Assembly: GCA_030696045.1 (NCBI GenBank)
Contig: JAUYNO010000008.1
Location: forward strand, 1 to 46,023
DNA from: Stagnimonas sp.
GTDB lineage: Bacteria; Pseudomonadota; Gammaproteobacteria; Nevskiales; Nevskiaceae
DNA length: 46,023 nt
Direction: 5' to 3'
Of this stretch, positions 16,351 to 29,272 are shown piece by piece (position 1 is the first letter of the stretch; the number at the start of each line of letters is the position of its first letter). The position numbers and the translations under genes were made by a program. The notes beneath the pieces were generated by a model. That model had not been told where the DNA came from, searched no databases, and worked only from the letters and a program-made list of their open reading frames with translations.

Positions 16351-17517
16351 ATGACTATCGCCCAGCCTCTCCGCGCCCTCCTGCTGGGCCTGACGGTCCT
16401 GTCGGTGGCTGGCGTCAGCGCCTGCTCCAGCAAGGTCAAGCTGCGCGAGCCCGCGAAGCTGAAGGACATCGAGTCGCCGCGCCTGAAGCTGGCCAGCGCC
16501 TGGACCCACTCCATCGGCGCCGGTGCCAACGGCCGTCCTTCCGGCCTGCGGCCTCTGCTGGAAGCCGACGCCCTGTACGCCGCCAATGTCGACGGCGAGG
16601 TCTATGCGCTCGACCCGGTCAGCGGCAAGGAACTCTGGCGCGCCAAGACCAAGGCGCGGGTGATCTCCGGCCCCTCGGTGGTCGGTGACTTGGTGCTGGT
16701 CGGTACCCTGGATGCTGAGGTGATCGCCCTCAAGCGCGCCGATGGCAGCCCGCGCTGGCGTGGCGCTGCCTCCAGCGAGGTGTTGGCGCCGCCGGCCGGT
16801 GACGGTGAGGTGGTGGTGGTGCGTTCCATCGACGGTCGGGCCTATGGGCTGTCGGTGGCCGATGGCAAGCGGCTCTGGAGCTTCGACCGTACCGAGCCGA
16901 ACCTGACCCTGCGCGGGCTGTCGGCGCCGCTGGTGGATGGCAACCGGGTGTTGCTGGGCATGGACAACGGCCGCCTGGTGGCGGTGCGCCTGAACGACGG
17001 CCAGCCGATCTGGGAGCAGCCGGTCTCGACCCCCAGCGGCCGTACCGAACTGGAGCGGCTGACCGACATCGATGCCGCCTTGGTGCCCACGCAGGACGGC
17101 GTTCTGGTCGCGAGTTACGGCGGCGACGTCAGCCTGATCGAACCAGGCGACGGCGAAAGCCGCTGGCGCCGCGCGATCAAGAGCCATGCCGGAGTCGCCA
17201 TCGGCGCCGGCAATGCCTATGTCAGCGATGCCGACGGCATCGTCTGGGGGCTGGACCTGGCAAGCGGCGCGGCGGCCTGGAAGAACGACTCCCTGCAGTA
17301 CCGTCGACTGTCGCCGCCGGCCTTCTTCGCCGGTCATGTGGTGGTGGCCGACTTCGAGGGTTATGTGCACTTCCTCGATCCCAAGGACGGCAGCCTGGTG
17401 GCGCGCACCCGCGCCGGTTCTGACCCGGTGCTCGCCCCGCCGGTCGCCAGCGAGGACCGCCTGTATCTGCAGAGCGTCGATGGCCGCCTGAGCGCGCTGA
17501 CGGCGAAACCGCGTTGA
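16351..17517 (+). CDS. bamB: Outer membrane assembly lipoprotein BamB
   Basis: BamB is the beta-propeller lipoprotein of the BAM complex that inserts beta-barrel proteins into the outer membrane. The 388-residue product has a lipobox (GVSAC, lipidated Cys25) and repeated PQQ-type propeller blades, for example LYAANVDGEVYALDPVSGKE, VLVGTLDAEVIAL and RLWSFDRTEP. Length and context (yfgM-bamB-der) match the family. Its TGA overlaps the TTG proposed as the der start by three bases (TTGA). Confidence 0.95.
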   Translation: MTIAQPLRALLLGLTVLSVAGVSACSSKVKLREPAKLKDIESPRLKLASAWTHSIGAGANGRPSGLRPLLEADALYAANVDGEVYALDPVSGKELWRAKTKARVISGPSVVGDLVLVGTLDAEVIALKRADGSPRWRGAASSEVLAPPAGDGEVVVVRSIDGRAYGLSVADGKRLWSFDRTEPNLTLRGLSAPLVDGNRVLLGMDNGRLVAVRLNDGQPIWEQPVSTPSGRTELERLTDIDAALVPTQDGVLVASYGGDVSLIEPGDGESRWRRAIKSHAGVAIGAGNAYVSDADGIVWGLDLASGAAAWKNDSLQYRRLSPPAFFAGHVVVADFEGYVHFLDPKDGSLVARTRAGSDPVLAPPVASEDRLYLQSVDGRLSALTAKPR

Positions 17518-19412
17518 AACTGCAAGCACCCCGGGGCGGCAGCAAGGCCAAGATCCGCAACAAGCCGCGGCCGGGCGTCAAGGCCAAGCCGCTGGTGCCG
17601 CGCAAGAAGAAGGCGCGGCCGGGCGTCAAGGCCGCTCCCGTCGTGGCCGCTGCCACCGCCACGGCGGCGGAAAAATTCCAGCCCTGGGCCAAGGGCAAGG
17701 CCAAGATCAAGGTCGACGAGCGGCTGGCGCAGGCCAGCAAGAAGCCGGCGACAAAAAAGCCGGCCGCGAAGAAATCCGCCGCCGGCGGTTCGACCGCGCC
17801 ACAGCGGCGCCCCCGAGTGGAAGCACTGGCAAAGCCGGAGCAGGCCCCGGTTGTGCCGCGCGCTGCCCGGCCGCCGAGCTTCCTGTCCCAGGCCCTGCAG
17901 GACCTCGACCTGCTCGCCGAGGGCGAGAAGTTGGAGGACGTGCTGGAGGAATTTGATCGTGCTCCTGTCGATGACGGCGAGTACGAAGCCGAGGCTGAGG
18001 GCACGGTCGAGTTGATCGAGAAGGCGCCGCTGCCGGTGCTGGTGCTGGTCGGCCGTCCGAACGTAGGCAAGTCCACCCTGTTCAATCGCCTGACCCAGAC
18101 TCGCGACGCGCTGGTCTACGATTTTCCGGGCCTGACCCGGGATCGGCAGTACGGCCAGGGGCGCTTCGAGGGCAAGAATTTCATCGTCGTTGACACCGGC
18201 GGCCTGTCGCCGGACGAGAATGACGCGCTCGCCGTGCTGGCCGAAGAGCAGGCGCAGATTGCGCTGGAAGAAGCCGACCGCATCTTCTTTCTGGTCGATG
18301 CCGAAGCCGGCTGCCTGCCAGACGACGAGGCCATTGCCCGCCGCCTGCGCAAGCTCGGCAAGCCGGTGACCCTGCTGGTCAACAAGGCCGAAGGCAAGCC
18401 CATCGTCCGCACCGCGTCGGAATTCCACGTGCTGGGCCTGGGCGATCCACGGCCGGTGTCGGCCCTGCGGGGTGACGGCATCACCACGGTGCTGCGCGAA
18501 CAGCTGGCGGGCTTCCCGGATTCGTCCGAGTTCTTCAGCGAGGACGGCGTCATCCGCGTCGCCATCGTCGGCCGGCCGAATGCGGGCAAGTCCACCCTGG
18601 TCAATCGCCTGGTCGGCGAGGACCGGGTGCTGACCGCCGATGTCGCCGGCACCACCCGCGTCGCCCTCCGGGTGCGTTTCGAGCGCGACGGCCGCGAATT
18701 CGAACTGATCGACACCGCCGGCATCCGCCGTCGCGCGCGGGTCAGCGAGGTGGTCGAGAAATTCAGCATCGTCAAGGCTCTGCAGGCGATCGAGGATGCC
18801 CATGTCGTGGTGGTGGTGACCGATGCCCACGAGGACATCGTCACCCACGACGCCAAGCTCATGGGCCTGGTCGCCCAGCGCGGCCGCGCCCTGGTGCTGG
18901 CGATCAACAAATGGGATCACCTGGCCGAGGACAAGCGCGCCTGGATCAAGAGCGAGGTCGATTTTCGCCTGCCGTTCCTGGATTTCGTGCCACCGCATTT
19001 CATCTCGGCCCTGCACGGCTCCGGCCTGCGCGAGCTGATGGAGGACGTGGTCGCCGCCTACGAGTCCACCACCATGGACATCCCGACACCCGAGCTGACC
19101 CGGGCGCTGGAAGCCGCCGTGGACCGTCACAGCCCGCCGGCCGTGCTGGGGCGCCGCATCAAGCTGCGCTACGCCCACCAGACCGGCACCAACCCGATCC
19201 GCATCCTGGTGCACGGCAACCAGACCGAGAAGCTGCCGCTGTCCTACCACCGCTACCTGATCAACGAGTTCCGGGCGGCGTTCCAGCTCAAGGGCGTGCC
19301 GATCCTGATCGAGTTCAAGACCGGCGAGAATCCGTTCAAGGACAAGAAGAACGTCCTGACCAATCGCCAGCTCAAGAAGCGGCGTCGGACCTTGGATCGC
19401 TTCAGTTCCTGA
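17514..19412 (+). CDS. der: Ribosome biogenesis GTPase Der with long basic N-terminal extension
   Basis: Der (EngA) has two tandem GTPase domains and a KH-like domain and helps mature the 50S subunit. P-loops are GRPNVGKS at about residue 180 and GRPNAGKS at about 353, with DTGG/DTAG switch motifs, NKAE and NKWD base-recognition motifs, and a C-terminal KH-like domain. The product is 632 residues, about 140-170 longer than usual. The extra N-terminal part is Lys/Ala/Pro-rich, with RPGVKAK and RPGVKAA repeats, then an acidic stretch (residues about 135-165). The frame has no ATG before the first P-loop; a TTG at 17514 overlaps the bamB stop. Third-position G/C use in the extension is as high as in the rest, so it appears to be translated. 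Confidence 0.9.
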   Translation: MKLQAPRGGSKAKIRNKPRPGVKAKPLVPRKKKARPGVKAAPVVAAATATAAEKFQPWAKGKAKIKVDERLAQASKKPATKKPAAKKSAAGGSTAPQRRPRVEALAKPEQAPVVPRAARPPSFLSQALQDLDLLAEGEKLEDVLEEFDRAPVDDGEYEAEAEGTVELIEKAPLPVLVLVGRPNVGKSTLFNRLTQTRDALVYDFPGLTRDRQYGQGRFEGKNFIVVDTGGLSPDENDALAVLAEEQAQIALEEADRIFFLVDAEAGCLPDDEAIARRLRKLGKPVTLLVNKAEGKPIVRTASEFHVLGLGDPRPVSALRGDGITTVLREQLAGFPDSSEFFSEDGVIRVAIVGRPNAGKSTLVNRLVGEDRVLTADVAGTTRVALRVRFERDGREFELIDTAGIRRRARVSEVVEKFSIVKALQAIEDAHVVVVVTDAHEDIVTHDAKLMGLVAQRGRALVLAINKWDHLAEDKRAWIKSEVDFRLPFLDFVPPHFISALHGSGLRELMEDVVAAYESTTMDIPTPELTRALEAAVDRHSPPAVLGRRIKLRYAHQTGTNPIRILVHGNQTEKLPLSYHRYLINEFRAAFQLKGVPILIEFKTGENPFKDKKNVLTNRQLKKRRRTLDRFSS

Positions 19413-19547
19413 GGGCGGCACGAGGCGAGCCTGCCGGCCCGCCCCGTGCTAGCATTCTGCCCCTCGTCAGAACCAGCCGCGCACCCATAAGCGCGGCATT
19501 CCGGCACTCCGCTGCGGCGGACTTTTCCACTTCTTGCAGATCAGATC

Positions 19548-20117
19548 ATGGCCAGCGTCAGCACCAACGAAATGAAGGCGGGCACCAAGGTGCTCATCGA
19601 CGGCAATCCGTTCTCCATCGTCGACAACGAATACCGCAAGCCCGGCAAGGGCCAGGCCACCAATAGCCTGAAGGTCCGCAACCTCAAGAACGGTCGCGTG
19701 ATCGACATCACCCTGAAGTCCGGCGATACCCTGGAAGTCGCCGACGTCGAGGACGTCGAACTGCAGTACCTCTACAGCGACGGCGAGTTCTGGACTTTCA
19801 TGGACCCGGTCAGCTTCGAGCAGACCATGGTTGGCGCCGCCCAGATGGAAGAGGCCAAGCTCTGGCTCAAGGGCGAGGAGACCTGCCGCATCACCCTGTT
19901 CAACGGCCAGCCCCTGCAGGTGCTGCCGCCGAACACGGTGGAACTGAAGATCAGCGAGACCGACCCCGGCCTGCGCGGCGACACCTCGGGCGGCGGCGGC
20001 AAGCCGGCCACGCTCGAAACCGGTGCCGTGGTGCGCGTGCCGCTGTTCGTGCAGCAGGGCGAGATCATCAAGGTGGACACCCGGACCGGCGATTACCTCG
20101 GCCGCCTGGGCAAGTAA
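19548..20117 (+). CDS. efp: Elongation factor P
   Basis: EF-P relieves ribosome stalling at polyproline stretches. The 189-residue product has the three beta-barrel domains of the family and the modification site in KPGKGQA, Lys34, the same number as in E. coli. A lysine there predicts modification by an EpmA/EpmB-type pathway rather than arginine rhamnosylation. The gene is separated from der by 135 bases and from recA by a hairpin-rich 91 bases, so it is probably its own transcription unit. Confidence 0.97.
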   Translation: MASVSTNEMKAGTKVLIDGNPFSIVDNEYRKPGKGQATNSLKVRNLKNGRVIDITLKSGDTLEVADVEDVELQYLYSDGEFWTFMDPVSFEQTMVGAAQMEEAKLWLKGEETCRITLFNGQPLQVLPPNTVELKISETDPGLRGDTSGGGGKPATLETGAVVRVPLFVQQGEIIKVDTRTGDYLGRLGK

Positions 20118-20121
20118 GCCA

Positions 20122-20194
20122 GGCCCGCTACTAGCGGGCCGGGGAATCCGAAGCGCGCTCCCGAGCCACCCAGGGGCGCGCTTCATTCGTTTTA
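20122..20194. terminator. Two consecutive hairpins between efp and recA
   Basis: The first hairpin has arms GGCCCGC (20122-20128) and GCGGGCC (20134-20140) without a following T-run. The second has 12-bp arms (20150-20161 and 20173-20184, one G-T pair) followed by ATTCGTTTTA. The second could terminate the efp transcript, and both could also lie in the recA leader. No CTGT-N8-ACAG SOS box is visible in the gap. Confidence 0.55.
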
Positions 20195-20208
20195 GGGGAT
20201 TGAACATC

Positions 20209-21211
<1,003 letters not shown>

Positions 21212-21231
<20 letters not shown>

Positions 21232-21691
21232 GGAACCGGTCACTCCGGAAGCCGCCCGCCTGAAGGCGATGCGGCTTCTGGGCCGCCGGGAGCATTCGGC
21301 GCGGGAGCTGAGTGGCAAGCTGCGGCAGGGTGGGGTGGAACCGGAGCTGACCGCCGAGCTGGTCGAATCCCTGGCCGAGGACGGCTGGCAATCCGACCCG
21401 CGCTTTGCCGCCAGCCGTATCCAGAACCGTATCGCGCAGGGCTACGGCCCGATCCGCATCAGCGCGGAATTGCGGGTGGCGGGCCTGCCGGATGCGATGA
21501 TCCGCGAGGCGATGGAGTCTGCGGATTGCGACTGGACCGCGCTCTGTGTCGAGATCTACCAGCGCCGGTTCCGGCAGCCGCCGGCCGACCGGGCCGAGCG
21601 GCAGAAGCGCTACAACCATCTGGCCGCGCGTGGCTTTGCCAGCGAACACATCCGCGCCGCTTTGCACGGCAGCGAGGGGATAGATGAGTAG
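21212..21691 (+). CDS. recX: Regulatory protein RecX
   Basis: RecX binds RecA filaments and limits RecA activity. The product, about 159 residues, has the family's three-helix repeats: [18 protein letters not shown], then [23 protein letters not shown], then a C-terminal segment ending [11 protein letters not shown]. The start is uncertain: GTG at 21212 overlaps the recA end by 20 bases and is preferred; GTG at 21188 is also in frame, and the ATG at 21269 would shorten the first repeat. Tight overlap with recA implies coupled expression. The TAG stop is part of the palindromic repeat that follows. Confidence 0.88.
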
Positions 21692-21753
21692 GGTGGGCGC
21701 AGCCCACCGAGCCCACGCGGCCGACGATGACGGTGGGCTGAAGCCCACCCTAC
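21688..21753. repeat. Palindromic repeat GTAGGGTGGGC...GCCCACCCTAC
   Basis: The outer arms are perfect 11-bp reverse complements (21688-21698 and 21743-21753). Inside them, AGCCCACCG and CGGTGGGCT form a second inverted pair. This type of repeat is common between genes in many gammaproteobacteria. It begins on the recX stop codon and is followed by the alaS leader. It could act as a hairpin at the recX mRNA end. Confidence 0.75.
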
Positions 21754-21821
21754 GCCGACGGGCGTAGGCCTCGGCGGCCACAAGCCGCTAAACTGCGCGA
21801 CCATTTTTGATGGCCGCCGCC

Positions 21822-24439
<2,618 letters not shown>

Positions 24440-24443
<4 letters not shown>

Positions 24444-24507
24444 GAGCGGGCTTGCCCGCGACCTGTCGCTAAATTTGGAGAGCAATCGCGGCCAAGGCCG
24501 CTCCTAC
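24440..24507. repeat. Palindromic repeat GTAGGAGCGG...CCGCTCCTAC
   Basis: The left arm (from 24440, GTAGGAGCGGGCTTGCCCGCGA) and right arm (to 24507, TCGCGGCCAAGGCCGCTCCTA) are imperfect reverse complements; each also holds a small hairpin of its own. The alaS stop codon TAG (24441-24443) is supplied by the left arm, and the right arm ends eight bases before the lysC ATG. It resembles widely dispersed REP-like elements of pseudomonads and xanthomonads. Confidence 0.75.
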
Positions 24508-24514
24508 AAAAACT

Positions 24515-25741
24515 ATGGCATTGATCGTTCAGAAGTACGGCGGCACCTCGATGGGCTCGGTCGAGCGTATCGAGCACGTGGCCAGCAAGGTGGCCTCCTT
24601 CATCGCGCGCGGTGACCAGGTGGTGGTGGTGGTGTCGGCGATGTCCGGCGAGACCGACCGCCTGTTGAAGCTGGCCAAGTCGATCAACCCGCGCGGCAAC
24701 CAGCGCGAGTTCGACCAGATTGCCGCCACTGGCGAGCAGGTCACCATCGGCCTGTTGGCGCTGGCGCTGGAGAAGCAGGGGCTGAAATCGCGCTCCTACA
24801 CCGGCCCCCAGGTCGCCATCCGCACCGACAGCGCGCACATGAAGGCCCGCATCCAGTCCATCGACGCCGACAAGCTGCTGGCCGACTGCAAGGCCGGCAT
24901 CGTCCCGGTGGTGGCGGGCTTTCAGGGCATCGACGCCACCGGCTCGGTGACCACCCTCGGCCGTGGCGGCTCCGACACCACCGGTGTCGCGCTGGCGGCG
25001 GCCCTGAAGGCCGACGAGTGCCAGATTTATACCGACGTCGATGGCGTCTACACCACCGATCCGCGCGTCGAACCCAAGGCCCGTCGCCTGGACCGCATAA
25101 CCTTCGAGGAAATGCTGGAAATGGCCAGCCTCGGCAGCAAGGTGCTGCAGATTCGCTCGGTGGAATTTGCCGGCAAGTACAAGGTGCCGCTGCGGGTGCT
25201 GTCGACCTTCGTCGACGGCCCCGGCACCCTCATCACTCTGGAAGAGGACAACAACGTGGAAGACCCGCTGATCTCCGGCATCGCCTTCAATCGCGACGAG
25301 GCCCAGCTGACCGTCGAGGGCGTGCCCGACCGCCCCGGTATCGCCGCCGCCATCCTGGGGCCGATCGGCGATGCCAATATCGAGGTCGACATGATCGTGC
25401 AGAACGTCGCTGCCGATGCCACTACCGACTTCACCTTCACCGTCAATCGTGTCGATTACGACCGGGCGCTGGAAGTGTCGAAGAAGGTGGCGGCCGAATT
25501 GGGCGCCAAGGGTGTTCGCACCGCCACCGACATTGCCAAGGTTTCGCTGGTGGGGGTGGGCATGCGCAGCCACGCCGGCATCGCCAGCCAGATGTTCAAG
25601 GCGCTGGCGGCCGAGGGCATCAACATCAAGATGATCTCCACCTCCGAGATCAAGATCAGCGTGGTGATCTCCGACAAGTACCTGGAACTGGCCGTGCGCA
25701 CCCTGCACAAGGCCTTTGGCCTGGAGGTGGCGACCGTTTGA
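24515..25741 (+). CDS. lysC: Aspartate kinase
   Basis: This enzyme phosphorylates aspartate in the first step toward lysine, threonine and methionine. The 408-residue monofunctional product has the N-terminal kinase motif KYGGTSMGS, the GFQGID and TTLGRGGSDTT segments, and two ACT regulatory domains after about residue 265 (DRPGIAAAILGPIGDANIEVDMIVQN; VGVGMRSHAGIASQMFKAL). Allosteric feedback by lysine and/or threonine is expected but not shown. The alaS-lysC-csrA-tRNA-Ser order is common in gammaproteobacteria. Confidence 0.96.
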   Translation: MALIVQKYGGTSMGSVERIEHVASKVASFIARGDQVVVVVSAMSGETDRLLKLAKSINPRGNQREFDQIAATGEQVTIGLLALALEKQGLKSRSYTGPQVAIRTDSAHMKARIQSIDADKLLADCKAGIVPVVAGFQGIDATGSVTTLGRGGSDTTGVALAAALKADECQIYTDVDGVYTTDPRVEPKARRLDRITFEEMLEMASLGSKVLQIRSVEFAGKYKVPLRVLSTFVDGPGTLITLEEDNNVEDPLISGIAFNRDEAQLTVEGVPDRPGIAAAILGPIGDANIEVDMIVQNVAADATTDFTFTVNRVDYDRALEVSKKVAAELGAKGVRTATDIAKVSLVGVGMRSHAGIASQMFKALAAEGINIKMISTSEIKISVVISDKYLELAVRTLHKAFGLEVATV

Positions 25742-25848
25742 CCGCTTCGAGGGGCCGTTCGCAAAAAATTTAGTATTTGTTGACCACTAAATGTAAACCC
25801 GCGCGTTGGTGACAATTCGTAGAAGGAACTCATCCCTGGAGAAACGGA

Positions 25849-26043
25849 ATGCTCATCTTGACGCGGCGAGTCGGCGAAGCCCTGAAGATTGGTGACGATG
25901 TCACCGTGACGGTGCTGGGGGTGAAGGGCAACCAGGTTCGACTGGGCATCAATGCCCCGCGTACCGTGGCAGTGCATCGCGAAGAAATTTTCGAGCGCAT
26001 CGCCGAGGAGACCAGCGCGGCACTCGAGCAGCCGCGGCACTAA
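25849..26043 (+). CDS. csrA: Carbon storage regulator CsrA
   Basis: CsrA is a small RNA-binding homodimer that controls translation and stability of mRNAs with GGA motifs. The 64-residue product begins [22 protein letters not shown] and continues [25 protein letters not shown], nearly the E. coli sequence, including the RNA-contacting Leu4 and Arg44 regions. The start is preceded by CTGGAGAAACGGA, with GGAG as ribosome-binding site; the leader also holds GGA triplets, so autoregulation is plausible. The 107-base upstream gap is A/T-richer than its surroundings and may hold a promoter that I cannot define. Confidence 0.97.
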   Translation: MLILTRRVGEALKIGDDVTVTVLGVKGNQVRLGINAPRTVAVHREEIFERIAEETSAALEQPRH

Positions 26044-26079
26044 GGCCGCAGCGCGCTGAAAAATATCTGCCCCGGCGCC

Positions 26080-26108
26080 TTTACCGGGTGCCGGGCATTC
26101 AGTAAGAT
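26080..26108 (+). promoter_or_regulatory. Candidate promoter for the tRNA-Ser/tRNA-Arg pair
   Basis: A -35-like TTTACC (26080-26085) and a -10-like TAAGAT (26103-26108) are 17 bases apart, each matching four of six consensus positions. They are followed by a GC-rich discriminator (GCGCGCCTCG) of the kind found at stable-RNA promoters. The mature tRNA begins about 30 bases later. Confidence 0.45.
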
Positions 26109-26138
26109 GCGCGCCTCGCCGGGTCAGCCCGGCGACTC

Positions 26139-26232
26139 GGAGAGATGGCCGAGTGGACGAAGGCGCTCCCCTGCTAAGGGAGTATAGGGCTTTAAAACCT
26201 TATCGAGGGTTCGAATCCCTCTCTCTCCGCCA
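26139..26232 (+). tRNA. tRNA-Ser (anticodon GCU)
   Basis: The 94-base sequence folds as a class II tRNA. The acceptor stem GGAGAGA pairs with TCTCTCC, the D-arm begins TGGCCGAGTGG, and the anticodon stem CTCCC/GGGAG encloses the loop CTGCTAA with GCT at 26173-26175. A long variable arm follows, then the T-arm GAGGGTTCGAATCCCTC. Discriminator G and an encoded CCA (26230-26232) complete it. It reads AGC/AGU serine codons. It follows csrA as in many relatives. Confidence 0.97.
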
Positions 26233-26259
26233 TTCTCAGCACTGGTTTCAGAGGTAGAT

Positions 26260-26336
26260 GCGCCCGTAGCTCAGCTGGATAGAGCACTTGGCTACGAACC
26301 AAGGGGTCGGAGGTTCGAATCCTTCCGGGCGCACCA
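26260..26336 (+). tRNA. tRNA-Arg (anticodon ACG)
   Basis: The 77-base sequence has acceptor stem GCGCCCG/CGGGCGC, D-arm with TAGCTCAGCTGGATAGAGC, and anticodon stem CTTGG/CCAAG around the loop CTACGAA with ACG at 26294-26296. The T-arm is GGAGGTTCGAATCCTTC, and CCA is encoded at 26334-26336. The first anticodon base is expected to be edited to inosine, reading CGU/CGC/CGA. It is 27 bases after tRNA-Ser, so they are very probably processed from one transcript. Confidence 0.97.
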
Positions 26337-26379
26337 GTTACAACATAGAAGGCCTCGGCATGACCGACGCCATTCGCAA

Positions 26380-26402
26380 GCCGCCTTCGGGCGGTTTTTT
26401 TT
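26380..26402 (+). terminator. Rho-independent terminator after the tRNA pair
   Basis: A CCGCC-TTCG-GGCGG hairpin is followed directly by eight T residues (26395-26402). This is a textbook intrinsic terminator and ends the csrA/tRNA region. Confidence 0.9.
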
Positions 26403-26589
26403 GTCCCCGAGTCCTGCCGCTGAGCGAGCTCGGCGCGGCTGGTTGACGGCCACGAAGCCCCCCATGTTCCCGTTGGTCCGTCTGGACTCCGCCGCCCGGC
26501 CCTTGGCGGGTGGGTAAAAACTCTGCAAGCGTCCCTGGGCTGCCGCGCGTCCGCGAGACTGCGGGCCTGCCTGGGGATTGGAGCCGGTG

Positions 26590-26988
26590 ATGCAGACTGA
26601 ACTGATTGCTGGTGTCCGAGCCCGGGACGACGACGACGAGATTCTGCGGTTGCTGGCGGCGGTTCCGCCTTGCTATCCCGGCCGCGTCATGTGCCTGGCC
26701 ATCTGCAACGAGGACGGCGAGCCCTATCGGCTGGTGCGATCCCTGGGGGTGCGGGAGTGGGTCAATGTCGGCATGGCGCTGGCGGCCCATGGATTTCATG
26801 ACCAAGAGCAGGCCCGGGAGTTCGTCGACACCTCCTTCGACGGTCTGTACGTTCGGGTGGGCGAGGCTTGCAGCACGCCTGGCGCCGGCGCTGCGGCGGC
26901 TCTCCCGGCGCGAGCCTGGCGCTGGACCGCCGAGCATTGGTCCGCCCATGACTGGTGGCCGGGGGGCGCAGCGATGCGCAGGGCTTGA
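26590..26988 (+). CDS. Hypothetical protein of 132 residues
   Basis: I do not recognise the family. The ATG at 26590 has GGAG six bases upstream, and codon use in this frame is like that of the neighbouring genes, so translation is plausible. The product looks soluble. The N-terminal half (DDDDEILRLLAAVPPCYPGRVMCLAICNEDGEPYRLVRSLGVREWVNVGMALAAHGFHD, split here for description only) alternates helix and strand; the C-terminal part turns Ala/Gly-rich and Trp-rich. Competing frames on both strands cover the same interval but have weaker codon bias and no good ribosome-binding site. The 187 bases before it, after the terminator, hold nothing clear. Confidence 0.5.
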   Translation: MQTELIAGVRARDDDDEILRLLAAVPPCYPGRVMCLAICNEDGEPYRLVRSLGVREWVNVGMALAAHGFHDQEQAREFVDTSFDGLYVRVGEACSTPGAGAAAALPARAWRWTAEHWSAHDWWPGGAAMRRA

Positions 26989-27039
26989 ATCCAGACCGAC
27001 CGGCCTCATCGCTAGGCCTCAACCCTCAGCGAGTTCCCC

Positions 27040-27360
27040 ATGCCGATCTACGAATACAGCTGCCAGGCCTGCGGCGCACAGGCCGAGATACTGCAGAAGG
27101 TCTCGGACCCGGCGGCTACCGACTGCCCGGCCTGCGGCAAGCCGGCCCTGAGCAAGACCATATCGGCCGCCGGGTTCCGGCTCGCAGGCACCGGCTGGTA
27201 CGAAACCGACTTCAAGACCGGGGCGAAGAAGAATCTGGTGGGCGAAGCCGCCGCCAGCGGCGCCGCTACGGCTGCCCCCGCAGCTGCGACCACTCCAGCA
27301 GCAGCGGCTCCAGCGGCCGCGCCCGCTGCCGCGCCAGCGGCTACCCCGAGCGCCAGCTGA
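27040..27360 (+). CDS. FmdB-family zinc-ribbon protein
   Basis: The 106-residue product begins MPIYEYSCQACG and has two CxxC pairs (Cys8/Cys11 and Cys29/Cys32), forming the zinc ribbon of the FmdB/CxxC_CXXC_SSSS family. After the conserved AAGFRLAGTGWYETDFK segment the C-terminus is a low-complexity Ala/Pro tail. FmdB-type proteins are described as putative regulators, with little mechanism established. The position just before aspS is common in proteobacteria. Confidence 0.88.
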   Translation: MPIYEYSCQACGAQAEILQKVSDPAATDCPACGKPALSKTISAAGFRLAGTGWYETDFKTGAKKNLVGEAAASGAATAAPAAATTPAAAAPAAAPAAAPAATPSAS

Positions 27361-27404
27361 TCCCGTAAGCGGCTGACCGGGCCTGCCCACCGCTCCGGTC
27401 GGCG

Positions 27405-27416
27405 CGGCTACAATGC
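27405..27416 (+). promoter_or_regulatory. TACAAT -10-like element before aspS
   Basis: CGGCTACAATGCG places TACAAT at 27409-27414, 32 bases before the aspS ATG. A -35 box is not evident at the usual distance. Confidence 0.3.
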
Positions 27417-27446
27417 GCGTCCCGCGTCAGGCCCTACACCCCAAGA

Positions 27447-29234
<1,788 letters not shown>

Positions 29235-29272
29235 GCGCCGCTGGCCGAACCCAAGTTTCTGGAGTAGCGAAG

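Noticed and set aside
17361..19421. A 686-residue reverse-strand frame opposite bamB/der
   Set aside because: Shadow of the strongly coding der gene; no recognisable motifs or start signal.
20118..20208. Possible SOS (LexA) box before recA
   Set aside because: No CTGT-N8-ACAG sequence is present, and the TTAG near 20192 lacks a matching right half for the xanthomonad-type motif.
26292..26528. A 78-residue reverse-strand frame ending ARKDSNLRPLGS
   Set aside because: It is the antisense of tRNA-Arg and the flanking terminator, a well-known source of false protein predictions.
26606..27151. A 181-residue forward frame overlapping the small unknown gene and the fmdB-type gene
   Set aside because: It crosses into the well-supported FmdB-family gene in another frame and has poor codon bias.
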